From: Oscillospiraceae bacterium
GTDB lineage: Bacteria; Bacillota; Clostridia; Saccharofermentanales; Saccharofermentanaceae
Direction: 5' to 3'
NCBI GenBank assembly: GCA_902775565.1
Contig: CACYMP010000013.1
Location: 62,001-126,000 of the forward strand
DNA: 64,000 nt
Within the stretch, counting starts at the first letter, position 1. Each line of letters starts with the position of its first letter. Positions 24,240 through 33,027 of the stretch are shown in pieces. Below the pieces are notes generated by a model. That model worked only from the letters and a program-made list of their open reading frames with translations, did no database searches and was not told where the DNA came from. Both the position numbers and the translations under genes were made by a program.

Positions 24240-26102
24240 ATGAATCCCGTTAAGGGCACAGCTATATACACGGCGGATAAGTTTACAGATATAAGGGATC
24301 TTGTAGTTAAGACCTGCGCCAGATTCCCCGAACTTGACGCTTTTATTTTCAGAAGATCGCCTAAGCTTTCTGAAGTTCACAGGACTTTTTACGAGTACGG
24401 CAATGACATAACAGGTCTTGCCACATATATCCTTAACAGTAAATATGCGGGAGACAGACTCGCAGTCGTAGGCGAGAACGCTTATGAGTGGTTTGTTTCT
24501 TATAATGCGATACTTTCATCGGGCGCTATCGGCGTTCCGCTTGACAGGGCTTTGCCTGAGGACGAGCTCATTCAGCTCCTCATAAGGTCCAAGAGCAGAG
24601 TGATCTTCTACCAGCACAAGCACCACAAGATGATGCTTTCGATCGCCGAGAAGATCAAGTCAGGTGAGCTCGATATCCCTCTTGAGAAGTTCGTTATCTT
24701 CTACAAGGACGGACTCGGCGGTAAAAAGCCTGAAGATACCTGGCCTGAGGATGACGACAGGTTCTGTGATATCTATGATTGGATCAAGGAGGGCAATGAC
24801 CTCCGCGAGAAGGGCGATACCAAGTTTGAAGATACCCCGATCGACTCCAAGGAAGCCAAGATCATCCTATTCACATCGGGAACAACTTCGATGAGCAAGG
24901 GCGTTCTGCTTTCACATGATAATATCTGCTCCAACGTTTATGCCATTGCGCAGACTCTGGACGTAAGACGCGGAGACAGGGCATTCTCGATCCTGCCTTT
25001 GCATCATACATTTGAGAACACTTGTGATTTCTTTATCCTTTCCTGCGGAGCATGCATCTGCATGTGCGATGGATTGAGATATATCGTCAAGAACATGGAA
25101 GAATGGAAGCCGAATGTCTGTATCTCGGTACCGCTCCTGTTCGAGAATATCTATGAGAAGATCGAAGACGGAATCAAAGCATCAGGCAAGGAGAAGATCA
25201 TTGCCGTTGCAAGACCCGTTACGAGATTCCTCAAGAATATCGGTATTGATATAAGACGCAATGTTTTCCGTGAGATCTTGGATAAACTCGGCGGCAACTT
25301 CCGTATGATCGTCATCGGCGGTGCCGGTATCGATAAGAAATACATCGATGCGTTTACCGATTTTGGTCTCCAGTTCTTCATGGGTTACGGCCTTACCGAG
25401 ACTTCACCGGTTATTTCGGTAAATAACGAAGCATGTGATGTTCACGGTTCCGTCGGCCGTCCGCTTCCCGGTATTACGGTTGCGATCGATGCTGAAGGCA
25501 AGGGTCCTAAAGCTGTCGGCGAGATCCTTACCAAGTCTGACTGCGTAATGCTCGGCTATTTCGAGAACGAGGAAGCGACCGCTGAGGTCTTTGACGATGA
25601 CGGTTGGTTCCATACGGGAGATATGGGATATATCGACAAGAGCGGCTCTATCCACATTACCGGAAGAGTTAAGTCCATGATCGTTCTCACAAACGGAAAG
25701 AAGGCTTTCCCTGAGGAGATAGAAGCTGTTCTTACGGAGATCAAGGGTGTCTCGGAAGCGTTTGTATGGGGCAACAGGAATGACCGCGACGCGATCGATA
25801 TCTGCGCCAAGCTCCTTATCGACCGCAAGGCTATCGGATCTGAGCTCGGACTCAAGACGGAGCCTGATGATTCTCAGGTAGAGACATATCTTAATGACCA
25901 GATGCATGAGGCAAACCATAAGATGCCTCAGTATAAGATAGTACGTAATTTCGTATTCTCCGAAGAGGACATGATAAAGACGACTACACTCAAGATCAAG
26001 CGTCCTAAGGAACAGGAGCACATCGAGAGCCGTCTTGCCGAGTGCGGTCGTACGATGTACGAGATGAACGGTAAGAACTTCGATAAGATGATCAAGGCAT
26101 GA
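24240..26102 (+). CDS. AMP-forming long-chain acyl-CoA synthetase-like protein
   Basis: 620 residues of the ANL adenylate-forming superfamily. Motifs seen: the P-loop ILFTSGTTSMSKGVLLSH (about 210-227), GYGLTETSPV (A5), DGWFHTGDMGYID (A7) and GRVKSMIVLTNGKKAFPEEIE (A8/A10 region, with K). These match fatty acid-CoA ligases acting on medium or long acyl chains. GGAGG precedes the ATG; an in-frame GTG two codons upstream overlaps the ribosome site. The YgjP-like gene follows after 13 bases. The divergent PlsC-like gene supports a lipid role. Confidence 0.88.
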   Translation: MNPVKGTAIYTADKFTDIRDLVVKTCARFPELDAFIFRRSPKLSEVHRTFYEYGNDITGLATYILNSKYAGDRLAVVGENAYEWFVSYNAILSSGAIGVPLDRALPEDELIQLLIRSKSRVIFYQHKHHKMMLSIAEKIKSGELDIPLEKFVIFYKDGLGGKKPEDTWPEDDDRFCDIYDWIKEGNDLREKGDTKFEDTPIDSKEAKIILFTSGTTSMSKGVLLSHDNICSNVYAIAQTLDVRRGDRAFSILPLHHTFENTCDFFILSCGACICMCDGLRYIVKNMEEWKPNVCISVPLLFENIYEKIEDGIKASGKEKIIAVARPVTRFLKNIGIDIRRNVFREILDKLGGNFRMIVIGGAGIDKKYIDAFTDFGLQFFMGYGLTETSPVISVNNEACDVHGSVGRPLPGITVAIDAEGKGPKAVGEILTKSDCVMLGYFENEEATAEVFDDDGWFHTGDMGYIDKSGSIHITGRVKSMIVLTNGKKAFPEEIEAVLTEIKGVSEAFVWGNRNDRDAIDICAKLLIDRKAIGSELGLKTEPDDSQVETYLNDQMHEANHKMPQYKIVRNFVFSEEDMIKTTTLKIKRPKEQEHIESRLAECGRTMYEMNGKNFDKMIKA

Positions 26103-26115
26103 GGCCTTACCATCA

Positions 26116-26694
26116 GTGGGTACTTCCAGGATAATCGATATCGGCGGAAGAGCCGTAATCATCGAATTTGACCGCAAACGCATAAAGAACATCAATGTGC
26201 GCGTCAGAAGAGACGGCACTCTTTATTGTTCCATGCCGTACTGGGTCAGTTTTGCGGAAGCCGAAAAGTTCATTCAGTCAAAGTCCAAATTCTTTATCAA
26301 GGCACTGGATGAAGTGTCTCAAAGGCATGAAGAAGATGAAGATCTGAAGTATATGGATAAAGAAGCCGTAGAACGCTTAAAAGACCTTATCCTTGAGCTG
26401 ATCGATCTTCATATGCCTTATTTCGCGGCCAGGGGAGTTAAAAGACCTTCTAAAGTCGTTATCGGGAACTACAGATCCTTCTGGGGCGAATGCATGAACA
26501 AAAGGGGCATCGTAAAATTCAGTACCAGACTTGCAGGCAAGGAAAGGGAACTGGTCGAATATGTGGTAGTACACGAGCTTTCGCATTTCCTGGTCCCGAA
26601 CCATTCGCAGTCGTTCTGGGATGTTGTCGCAGGCGTTCTTCCCGACTACAAGGTAAGAAGAAAGATTCTCAACGGAAAAGCTGTAAAAAGATAA
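26116..26694 (+). CDS. YgjP/DUF45-type zinc metallopeptidase-like protein
   Basis: 192 residues of the YgjP family: the middle FWGECMNKRGIVKFSTRLAG-like segment and the zinc motif VVHELSHFLVPNHSQSFWDVV (HELSH plus downstream His) are clear. The family resembles gluzincin peptidases and is often coded with restriction or housekeeping genes; substrate unknown. The GTG start is tentative: GAGG lies eleven bases before it, and no ATG occurs in the N-terminal region before residue 40. It is probably cotranscribed with the acyl-CoA synthetase-like gene. Confidence 0.82.
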   Translation: MGTSRIIDIGGRAVIIEFDRKRIKNINVRVRRDGTLYCSMPYWVSFAEAEKFIQSKSKFFIKALDEVSQRHEEDEDLKYMDKEAVERLKDLILELIDLHMPYFAARGVKRPSKVVIGNYRSFWGECMNKRGIVKFSTRLAGKERELVEYVVVHELSHFLVPNHSQSFWDVVAGVLPDYKVRRKILNGKAVKR

Positions 26695-26747
26695 AAAATA
26701 AGTGCGTTTTTAGTATATAATTCTTCTTGTATCGGAGGATGAAAGCC

Positions 26748-29700
26748 ATGGCTGAAAATACTAATGACAGAGCTTGCGTAAAATTCGATCTGTGGGAAAG
26801 AAAACTTCTTGACCTTAGTACCCGTAACAGTCTTCTTAACCTGAAAATAAAGGGATCTTGCATACCGTTGTTCGTTCCTGTCTTAGGCGAACTTGAAGAT
26901 ACTCTTGTCGATAACAAGGAATACCGCATTATCGCGCGTAAGAGTCCCGACAAGAAGGCTGAAAAAGCTGAAAAAGCTGATCCCAAGCAGGATACAAAGG
27001 CTATCGAGCCCGTCGCCGATGCTGATAATAACGAAAAGCCGGCCGAAGATAAGCAGCCGGCTGCCGAAGCCGTGAAAGAATCAGCAGAGCTTCCTGCTGT
27101 AAAAACAGAGCCGGAGTCGCTTCCTGAATCTTCTTCAGTTCCCGCTGAGGAAAAGAAGGAGCCTGCAAAAAAGGCCGAGGCAACAGGAATTCCCGCCAGA
27201 GATTATTCCATTGAAGATCTTGCTCACACAGATGAGTTCAAAGAATACATAACTGCCGAAATGGGCAAGGGCAAGCTCTGCTCATCTCTTACGTCTTCCG
27301 ATCTTGATGACAAGATCAAGGATCTCTACCGCGGTTCGAAGACCTCTATCGAAGAGAACGGTGCCAGCACGCTCTATCTCGCAGTCGGTTTCATCAAGTG
27401 GTACGAGAAGGATAAGCCGGATGCTTACTATGCACCGGTCATCCTTATACCGGTCGAACTTATCCGCAAGTCGATCCTTCTCGGATATGCAATGCGCAAG
27501 AGAGATGAGGATTCGCTTATCAATATCACGATCTTAGAGAAGCTCAGACAGGATTTCGATATAGATGTCAGCGAGCTTCAGGGCGATCTTCCTACTGATG
27601 AACACGGTATCGACGTCGATAAGGTCTTAGAGCTCGTTGAAGCCCATATCGCCGGAATGAAAGACTGGTCAGTAATAAGATCATGCGCACTCGGCAATTT
27701 CTCGTTCTCGCAGTTCGTTATGTGGAACGACATGCACAGCCACCGCGATACGATCGCAAAGAATAAAGTAGTGGAAAGCCTTATCAACGGCTCTCTGACA
27801 TGGGATGCGAAGAACCTTTCCGCTATGCCTGATGTAAATGAGAGCGAAGTCCTGCTTCCGATCACGGCAGACAGTTCACAGCTTAAAGCGATCGCCGCCG
27901 CTACACCGGCCGGGGATTATGAAGGCGAGAGCTTTGTTCTCCACGGCCCTCCGGGAACAGGTAAATCACAGACCATTACATCTATAATCGCCAACTGCCT
28001 TGCCAACGGCAAAACGGTTCTTTTCGCGGCTGAGAAGAAGGCCGCGCTTGATGTCGTTTATTCACGTCTCGACAGGATCGGCATTGCTCCTTTCTGCCTT
28101 GAACTTCATTCCAATAAGGTAAGGAAGAGCCATGTTCTTAATCAGCTTAAGGAAGCCAGTGAAGTCAGGGCAAAGCTGCCTTCAAGCGAGGATTTCGAAA
28201 AGCAGCTGAACGATATCTCTGCAAGAAGGGATGAACTCGACAAATACGCCAAGGAGCTTCATGTCAGACGCGGATGCGGAATGTCGCTTTTCGAGCTTAT
28301 TAATATGTTCGCGGCAAATAAGGCTGCTCCTGATATCACGCCTTTCGATGACGGTTTTGTCAATGAGGCATCTGAGGCAAGGGTCAGTGAGATCGAATCT
28401 AACCTTGGCGAGCTCATCGCAGCTTCCGGTGACCTGGGTGGAAAGCTTTCTTTTGTTAAGGCTACAGAATTCTCCCAGGAGGCTAAGCAGAATCTCGGAA
28501 GATCCTGCGAGGCTTTCTATAACGCGTATTCAAAATTTGAATCTGCTCTCAATAACTTCATGCAGTGGACTAACCAGGCGGCATGCAACGTTATAGGTAT
28601 CGATGACAGCAACCAGAAGAAGATGAGCTACATTAGGCTTGCTTCCGCCATTTATGAGCTTTCGGTTCTCGGACTTCCCGCATCGTGGCTAGGATGCCGT
28701 GATTTCAGATCTCTTGCTGTAAGACTTGATGCCCTTTGCGCTGCCGGAAACGCTTATGTTCAGCAGAAGAATGCTCTGTCTGCAGGCTGGGCTGACGGTT
28801 TCTTTGCATGTGACGGCTTGAGGCTTCAGGCCGAGTATAACGCAGCGGCCTCCAGGTCCGGTCTCGGCAGAAGTCTCGGTCTTACCGGTGTCTATAAGCA
28901 GGTCAGGGTCTTTGATAAGAACAATATAGGCAAAGAAAATCTCGGGCCTGCCCTTGATGCTCTTGTTGCTGTTCAGAGGACGGAAGCTTCCATAAGGCAG
29001 GGCCTTGCGCAGGATGCCGGAAATCTTGGCAGTCTATATAATCCGCAGGCTCCGCTTCCGTGCTTTGATGTTAATACAGTATCCAATCTTAATGCCAGAA
29101 GCCTTGCTCTTATGAATGAAGCAGACGCCTGTGATATATCCGGCAACGCGAGATGCGTTCTTGCTTCCAATCAGGGCGCTTGCGCTTCTGCAGCCGCTCT
29201 TACTTCTGCTTACAGAGAGCTTGAAGCAGCTTATAACGTTCTTAAGTCTACATATGGTTTTGAGGACAATATCTTCAGTCCCGATAACGGTCTGTTAAGC
29301 GATAAGAAGGCCATGGTCGATGAACTTGGAGGAAACGCGGATCTGCTGAGATCGAAGATCACTTTCAACAGAGTATCCGGCAAGTGCAGGAATTATAAGA
29401 TCACCGGTCTTATCAGTGCGTATGAAGAGGGCAGGATAGACGGCTTATCGCTCGTTCCGGCTTTCAGGAAAGAATACGCGAAGACGCTTATCACGCTTAT
29501 AATCGACAGTTCTGAAACATTCAGGGATTTCAGTGCATCGCTGTTTGAAGAGAAGATCTCAAGGCTTAATGCTTTGGGTAACGAGTTCGAAAAGCTTACC
29601 CGTCAGGAGATCTATCTGAGGATCGCCAAGACGCTGCCGAATCTCACAAAGGATGCCAATGCAAAGTCTGCGCTCGGCATTTTGCAGCATGCGATAAAGA

Positions 29701-31280
29701 GCGGAGGAAGAGGCGTATCCATCAGAACACTGTTCTCCAAGATAGGAAACATAATGCTCAAGCTCTGTCCGTGCGTTCTCATGAGCCCTCTGTCATGCGC
29801 ACAGTATCTTGCGCCTAACGCCGAGTCCCCGTTTGACGTTGTAATCTTCGACGAGGCATCCCAGCTTCCAACATGTAAGGCTGTCGGTGTCATTGCAAGA
29901 GGTAAGAATGCCGTTATCGTCGGCGATCCCAAGCAGATGCCGCCTACGTCTTTCTTCAGGGAAATGGTTTTCGATGACGACAACTATGAGATAGAGGATC
30001 TCGAGAGCATCCTTGACGACTGCCTTGCTATCGGAATGCCCGAGCTGCATCTGCTCTGGCACTACAGAAGCCGTCATGAGAGCCTGATAACCTTCTCCAA
30101 CAAGCTTTTCTACGAAGGAAAGCTCTATACATTCCCGTCAGCTGATGACCGTAATTCGATGGTCACTCTCGAGATGGTACCCGGTACCTTTGACAGCGGT
30201 AATTCAAGGACCAACAGGGCTGAGGCTGAAGCGGTCGTCAATGAGATGGCCATGCGCTGTCACGACCCCGTGCGTTCCAAGCAGACTCTCGGTGTCGTAA
30301 CATTCAATATCCAGCAGCAGTCACTTATCGAGGACCTGCTTGATGAGAAGTGCAAGACCGATCCCGTGCTAGAAAGCTGGGCATTCAGCGGTGAAGAACC
30401 GGTGTTTATCAAGAACCTTGAAAATGTCCAGGGTGATGAAAGAGACGTTATCCTGTTCTCTGTCGGCTACGGCCAGGACGAGACAGGCAGGATGATCATG
30501 AACTTCGGACCTTTGAACCGCGACGGCGGCTGGAGAAGATTAAACGTTGCCGTTACACGTTCACGCCTCGAAATGAAGGTGTTCTCCTCAATTACCGCTG
30601 ACCAGATCAGGATCAGCGAGAATTCATCCGAGGGCGTAAGGGCGCTCAAGAGATTCCTGCAGTATGCCGCGGGCAGCGAAGTCTGGGATGCAATGGCAGA
30701 CGGAGAAAGCGTCACGACCGCATCATCCGCGCCTATTATCGACAGAAGCCTTAAGTTTACGGGAATTGCCGATGATATCTGCGACAGGCTTGCAAAACTC
30801 GGATATAAGACAGAGCGCAATATCGGCAAGTCCGGTTTCAAGGTCGATATCGGTGTTATCTCACCGTCCGATCCGGGCAAATACTGTCTGGGTATCCTTC
30901 TTGACGGTAAGAGCTATGCTGAAGCGGGAACAACGACTTCCAGAGAGATCTCGCAGATCTCTGTCCTTAAGGGATTCGGCTGGAACGTGATAAGAGTCTG
31001 GTCACTCGAATGGTGGGAGAATCCCGACACGGTCATCGCTCAGTGCGTTGAAAAGATCGTCGCAGCCGAGAAGGCCGCAAAAGAGGAGGAGAGTCCTGTA
31101 GAGGAAGAAGCTCCCGGGGAGCCAGCTGCACCTGAGATCCCGATCATTGACGGAACTGGACCGATCGTTGAGGAAGAGACAGAACCTTCTGACGAGGACG
31201 ACGGCAAAAAAAAACAGCTGACGCAGGAGACGAATTCAGCTCCAACGCCCAGATCTACAGACGACTCGATATCAAGTTAA
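26748..31280 (+). CDS. DUF4011-type superfamily 1 helicase with C-terminal nuclease-like domain (zero-frame product)
   Basis: 1510 residues in this frame. N-terminal DUF4011 (KFDLWERKLLDLSTRNSLLNL), a low-complexity E/K/A insert (about 60-155), Walker A HGPPGTGKSQT near residue 400, SF1 motif II VVIFDEASQLPT near 1035, motif III IVGDPKQMPPT, motifs V-VI NVQGDERD and NVAVTRSR, then a Vsr/MTES_1575-like endonuclease fold (LGILLDGKSYAEAGTTTSRE, ISVLKGFGWNVIRVWSLEWW) near 1375-1430. An acidic linker then runs into nine consecutive A (31206-31214); beyond it this frame soon stops, whereas the -1 frame encodes the expected DUF3320-like domain. Related proteins act on nucleic acids and some occur with defence genes; no defence neighbours are here. 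ATG chosen because GGAGG is nine bases upstream. Confidence 0.85.
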   Translation: MAENTNDRACVKFDLWERKLLDLSTRNSLLNLKIKGSCIPLFVPVLGELEDTLVDNKEYRIIARKSPDKKAEKAEKADPKQDTKAIEPVADADNNEKPAEDKQPAAEAVKESAELPAVKTEPESLPESSSVPAEEKKEPAKKAEATGIPARDYSIEDLAHTDEFKEYITAEMGKGKLCSSLTSSDLDDKIKDLYRGSKTSIEENGASTLYLAVGFIKWYEKDKPDAYYAPVILIPVELIRKSILLGYAMRKRDEDSLINITILEKLRQDFDIDVSELQGDLPTDEHGIDVDKVLELVEAHIAGMKDWSVIRSCALGNFSFSQFVMWNDMHSHRDTIAKNKVVESLINGSLTWDAKNLSAMPDVNESEVLLPITADSSQLKAIAAATPAGDYEGESFVLHGPPGTGKSQTITSIIANCLANGKTVLFAAEKKAALDVVYSRLDRIGIAPFCLELHSNKVRKSHVLNQLKEASEVRAKLPSSEDFEKQLNDISARRDELDKYAKELHVRRGCGMSLFELINMFAANKAAPDITPFDDGFVNEASEARVSEIESNLGELIAASGDLGGKLSFVKATEFSQEAKQNLGRSCEAFYNAYSKFESALNNFMQWTNQAACNVIGIDDSNQKKMSYIRLASAIYELSVLGLPASWLGCRDFRSLAVRLDALCAAGNAYVQQKNALSAGWADGFFACDGLRLQAEYNAAASRSGLGRSLGLTGVYKQVRVFDKNNIGKENLGPALDALVAVQRTEASIRQGLAQDAGNLGSLYNPQAPLPCFDVNTVSNLNARSLALMNEADACDISGNARCVLASNQGACASAAALTSAYRELEAAYNVLKSTYGFEDNIFSPDNGLLSDKKAMVDELGGNADLLRSKITFNRVSGKCRNYKITGLISAYEEGRIDGLSLVPAFRKEYAKTLITLIIDSSETFRDFSASLFEEKISRLNALGNEFEKLTRQEIYLRIAKTLPNLTKDANAKSALGILQHAIKSGGRGVSIRTLFSKIGNIMLKLCPCVLMSPLSCAQYLAPNAESPFDVVIFDEASQLPTCKAVGVIARGKNAVIVGDPKQMPPTSFFREMVFDDDNYEIEDLESILDDCLAIGMPELHLLWHYRSRHESLITFSNKLFYEGKLYTFPSADDRNSMVTLEMVPGTFDSGNSRTNRAEAEAVVNEMAMRCHDPVRSKQTLGVVTFNIQQQSLIEDLLDEKCKTDPVLESWAFSGEEPVFIKNLENVQGDERDVILFSVGYGQDETGRMIMNFGPLNRDGGWRRLNVAVTRSRLEMKVFSSITADQIRISENSSEGVRALKRFLQYAAGSEVWDAMADGESVTTASSAPIIDRSLKFTGIADDICDRLAKLGYKTERNIGKSGFKVDIGVISPSDPGKYCLGILLDGKSYAEAGTTTSREISQISVLKGFGWNVIRVWSLEWWENPDTVIAQCVEKIVAAEKAAKEEESPVEEEAPGEPAAPEIPIIDGTGPIVEEETEPSDEDDGKKKQLTQETNSAPTPRSTDDSISS

Positions 31281-31846
31281 AGCCTTTATCAGCTGAGACT
31301 TTCTGCGATCCTCTCTATACAAAGGCTCTGACCGAGCTCGTTACAAAGATCGCTCAGGCCGAGGCACCGATAAGCTTTGATCAGGCTACGGCTGAGATCC
31401 TTGAGCTTGTAGGCATCACCAAGTCCAGTGCTAAGCTCAAGACCAGGTGCGATTACCTCATCAGGAACACGAGGCTGCCTTTTACCGTCCAGAAACTGGG
31501 CGGGGAGGAGTCTGACCAGGAAAGCAAGTTCTTATGGGTCGATTCCCAGGCGATAAACGGCATTTCCCCGTTTTACAGGATCCCCGCGGTCGGCGAGAAA
31601 CCCAGAAAAGCCTGCGATATTCCGGTTCAGGAAGCAGCAAGGGCGGTCATTGATACGGCTGAGGCACAGTACGGTCTGCCGAGGGAGAGCCTTATAACTG
31701 AGACTGCCAAGACTCTTGGATTCACTAGAGCCGCTTCAAATACTGACTGTTACAAGCTTTGCGACCAGGCGGTCGACTATGCTTTCCGTTACGGGGCGCT
31801 GAATATCGACGATAACGGCTTTATTACGTCTGCAGATTCAAACTGA
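31206..31846 (+). CDS. Out-of-frame C-terminal part of the DUF4011 helicase (DUF3320-like domain)
   Basis: The -1 frame is open from the A9 run to a TGA at 31844-31846 and encodes about 210 residues beginning TADAGDEFSSNAQIYRRLDI, with PLSAETFCDPLYTKALTELV, an EAPISFDQATAEILELVGI segment, and IPVQEAARAVIDTAEAQYGL. This matches in style the DUF3320 domain that ends many DUF4011 helicases. No ATG or ribosome site starts it independently. A -1 slip on A_AAA_AAA within GGC AAA AAA AAA CAG would fuse it to residue K1489, giving about 1699 residues. Alternatives: a phase-variable homopolymer, a real frameshift mutation, or a missing A in the sequence. Confidence 0.8.
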
Positions 31847-31883
31847 TATTGTAAATATAGGATAAATTTAGGACGTAATATTG

Positions 31884-31912
31884 TTGACTTGCCAAACCTT
31901 GAAAAGTATTAT
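31884..31912 (+). promoter_or_regulatory. Promoter of fructose-bisphosphate aldolase gene
   Basis: TTGACT and TATTAT with a 17-base spacer, near consensus for the housekeeping sigma. Expected transcription start about 31919. Confidence 0.75.
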
Positions 31913-31928
31913 AAAGCGGTAATGAAAA

Positions 31929-31945
31929 ACGGAGGTTACCTCCGT
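31929..31945 (+). promoter_or_regulatory. Leader hairpin in fba 5' UTR
   Basis: ACGGAGGT / ACCTCCGT, a perfect eight-base-pair stem with minimal spacing, about ten bases from the expected 5' end of the message and 41 bases before the start codon. It may stabilise the mRNA. Confidence 0.5.
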
Positions 31946-31986
31946 CTAACTCTTTTACAAAAATCATTTAAAGGAGCGTAACGCTT

Positions 31987-32955
31987 ATGGCATTAGTAAC
32001 ATCCACCGAAATGTTCAAAAAGGCTTATGACGGCGGTTATGCAATCGGCGCTTTCAATGTCAACAACATGGAAATCGTTCAGGGCATCACCGAAGCAGCT
32101 GCTGAACTCAAGTCACCTGTAATCCTTCAGGCTTCCGCAGGCGCAAGAAAGTATGCTAACAACGACTATCTTGTTCACCTCGTAAAGGCTGCTGTTGAGC
32201 TTCACCCTGAAGTTCCTATGGTTCTTCACCTTGACCACGGTGCAGATTTCGAGACATGCAAGTCATGCATCGATTCCGGCTTCACATCTGTCATGATCGA
32301 CTATTCAAGCCACAGCTTTGAAGAGAACATCGCAGAGTCCAAGAAGGTTGCTGAGTATGCTCACGATCACGGCGTAGTCGTTGAGGCTGAGCTTGGTACT
32401 CTCGCAGGTATCGAGGATGACGTTAAGGTTGAGTCAGGACACGAGTCCTACACAAGACCTGAAGAGGTTGAGGAATTCGTTTCCAGAACAGGCGTTGACT
32501 CTCTCGCTATCGCTATCGGTACATCCCACGGCGCATACAAGTTCACACCCGAGCAGTGCACAAGAAACGAGAAGGGCATCCTTGTACCTCCTCCGCTCAG
32601 ATTCGACGTTCTCGAAGAGTGCATGAAGAGAATCCCCGGATTCCCGATCGTTCTCCACGGTTCTTCTTCCGTACCTCAGGAGTACGTTTCCATCATCAAC
32701 GAGTTCGGCGGTAAGATGCCTGACGCTATCGGCATCCCTGAGGATCAGCTCCGTAAGGCAGCTAAGCTCGCAGTCTGCAAGATCAACATTGACTCCGACC
32801 TCCGTCTGGGCATGACAGCAGGCATCAGAAAGCACTTCGTTGAGCATCCTGATCACTTCGATCCCCGTCAGTATCTTGGTGACGGCCGTGCCAACGTTAA
32901 GGCTATCGTTGCTCACAAGATCAAGGAAGTTCTCGGTTCTGACAACAAGATCTGA
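31987..32955 (+). CDS. fba: Class II fructose-bisphosphate aldolase
   Basis: 322 residues of the zinc-dependent class II aldolase family, which splits fructose 1,6-bisphosphate into two triose phosphates in glycolysis. Landmarks: GAFNVNNMEIVQGI, the zinc/catalytic site VLHLDHGADFE, SVMIDYSSH, VEAELGTLAGIEDDV with catalytic Glu, AIAIGTSHGAYKF, and FPIVLHGSSSVP, KINIDSDLR. Its codon choice appears biased and AAAGGAG lies before the ATG, both signs of high expression. A terminator follows closely. Tagatose-bisphosphate specificity cannot be ruled out. Confidence 0.95.
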   Translation: MALVTSTEMFKKAYDGGYAIGAFNVNNMEIVQGITEAAAELKSPVILQASAGARKYANNDYLVHLVKAAVELHPEVPMVLHLDHGADFETCKSCIDSGFTSVMIDYSSHSFEENIAESKKVAEYAHDHGVVVEAELGTLAGIEDDVKVESGHESYTRPEEVEEFVSRTGVDSLAIAIGTSHGAYKFTPEQCTRNEKGILVPPPLRFDVLEECMKRIPGFPIVLHGSSSVPQEYVSIINEFGGKMPDAIGIPEDQLRKAAKLAVCKINIDSDLRLGMTAGIRKHFVEHPDHFDPRQYLGDGRANVKAIVAHKIKEVLGSDNKI

Positions 32956-32983
32956 TCTTTGGAACAAAACCAATGAATTTAAG

Positions 32984-33012
32984 ACCCGGCAGAGATTTTT
33001 CTGCCGGGTTTT
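32984..33012 (+). terminator. Terminator after fba
   Basis: Nine-base-pair stem ACCCGGCAG / CTGCCGGGT with eight-base loop and a short T tract. The last T of the tract is the first base of the next promoter box. Confidence 0.88.
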
Positions 33013-33020
33013 GTTATAAT
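33012..33020 (+). promoter_or_regulatory. Extended -10 box immediately before a start codon
   Basis: TGTTATAAT ends seven bases before the ATG at 33028, so transcription should begin at or next to the start codon. It directly abuts the fba terminator. Confidence 0.6.
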
Positions 33021-33027
33021 GCCACCT

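Noticed and set aside
25404..26219. 271-codon minus-strand frame opposite the acyl-CoA synthetase-like gene
   Set aside because: Antisense to a gene with all adenylation motifs; not supported.
26748..31846. Anti-phage defence island around the DUF4011 helicase
   Set aside because: Neighbours are housekeeping (acyl-CoA synthetase, YgjP-like, aldolase) and no restriction, toxin or integrase gene is near; the helicase alone does not make an island.
31281..31846. Non-coding gap after the helicase stop codon
   Set aside because: The stretch is coding in the -1 frame and is explained as the displaced C-terminal domain.
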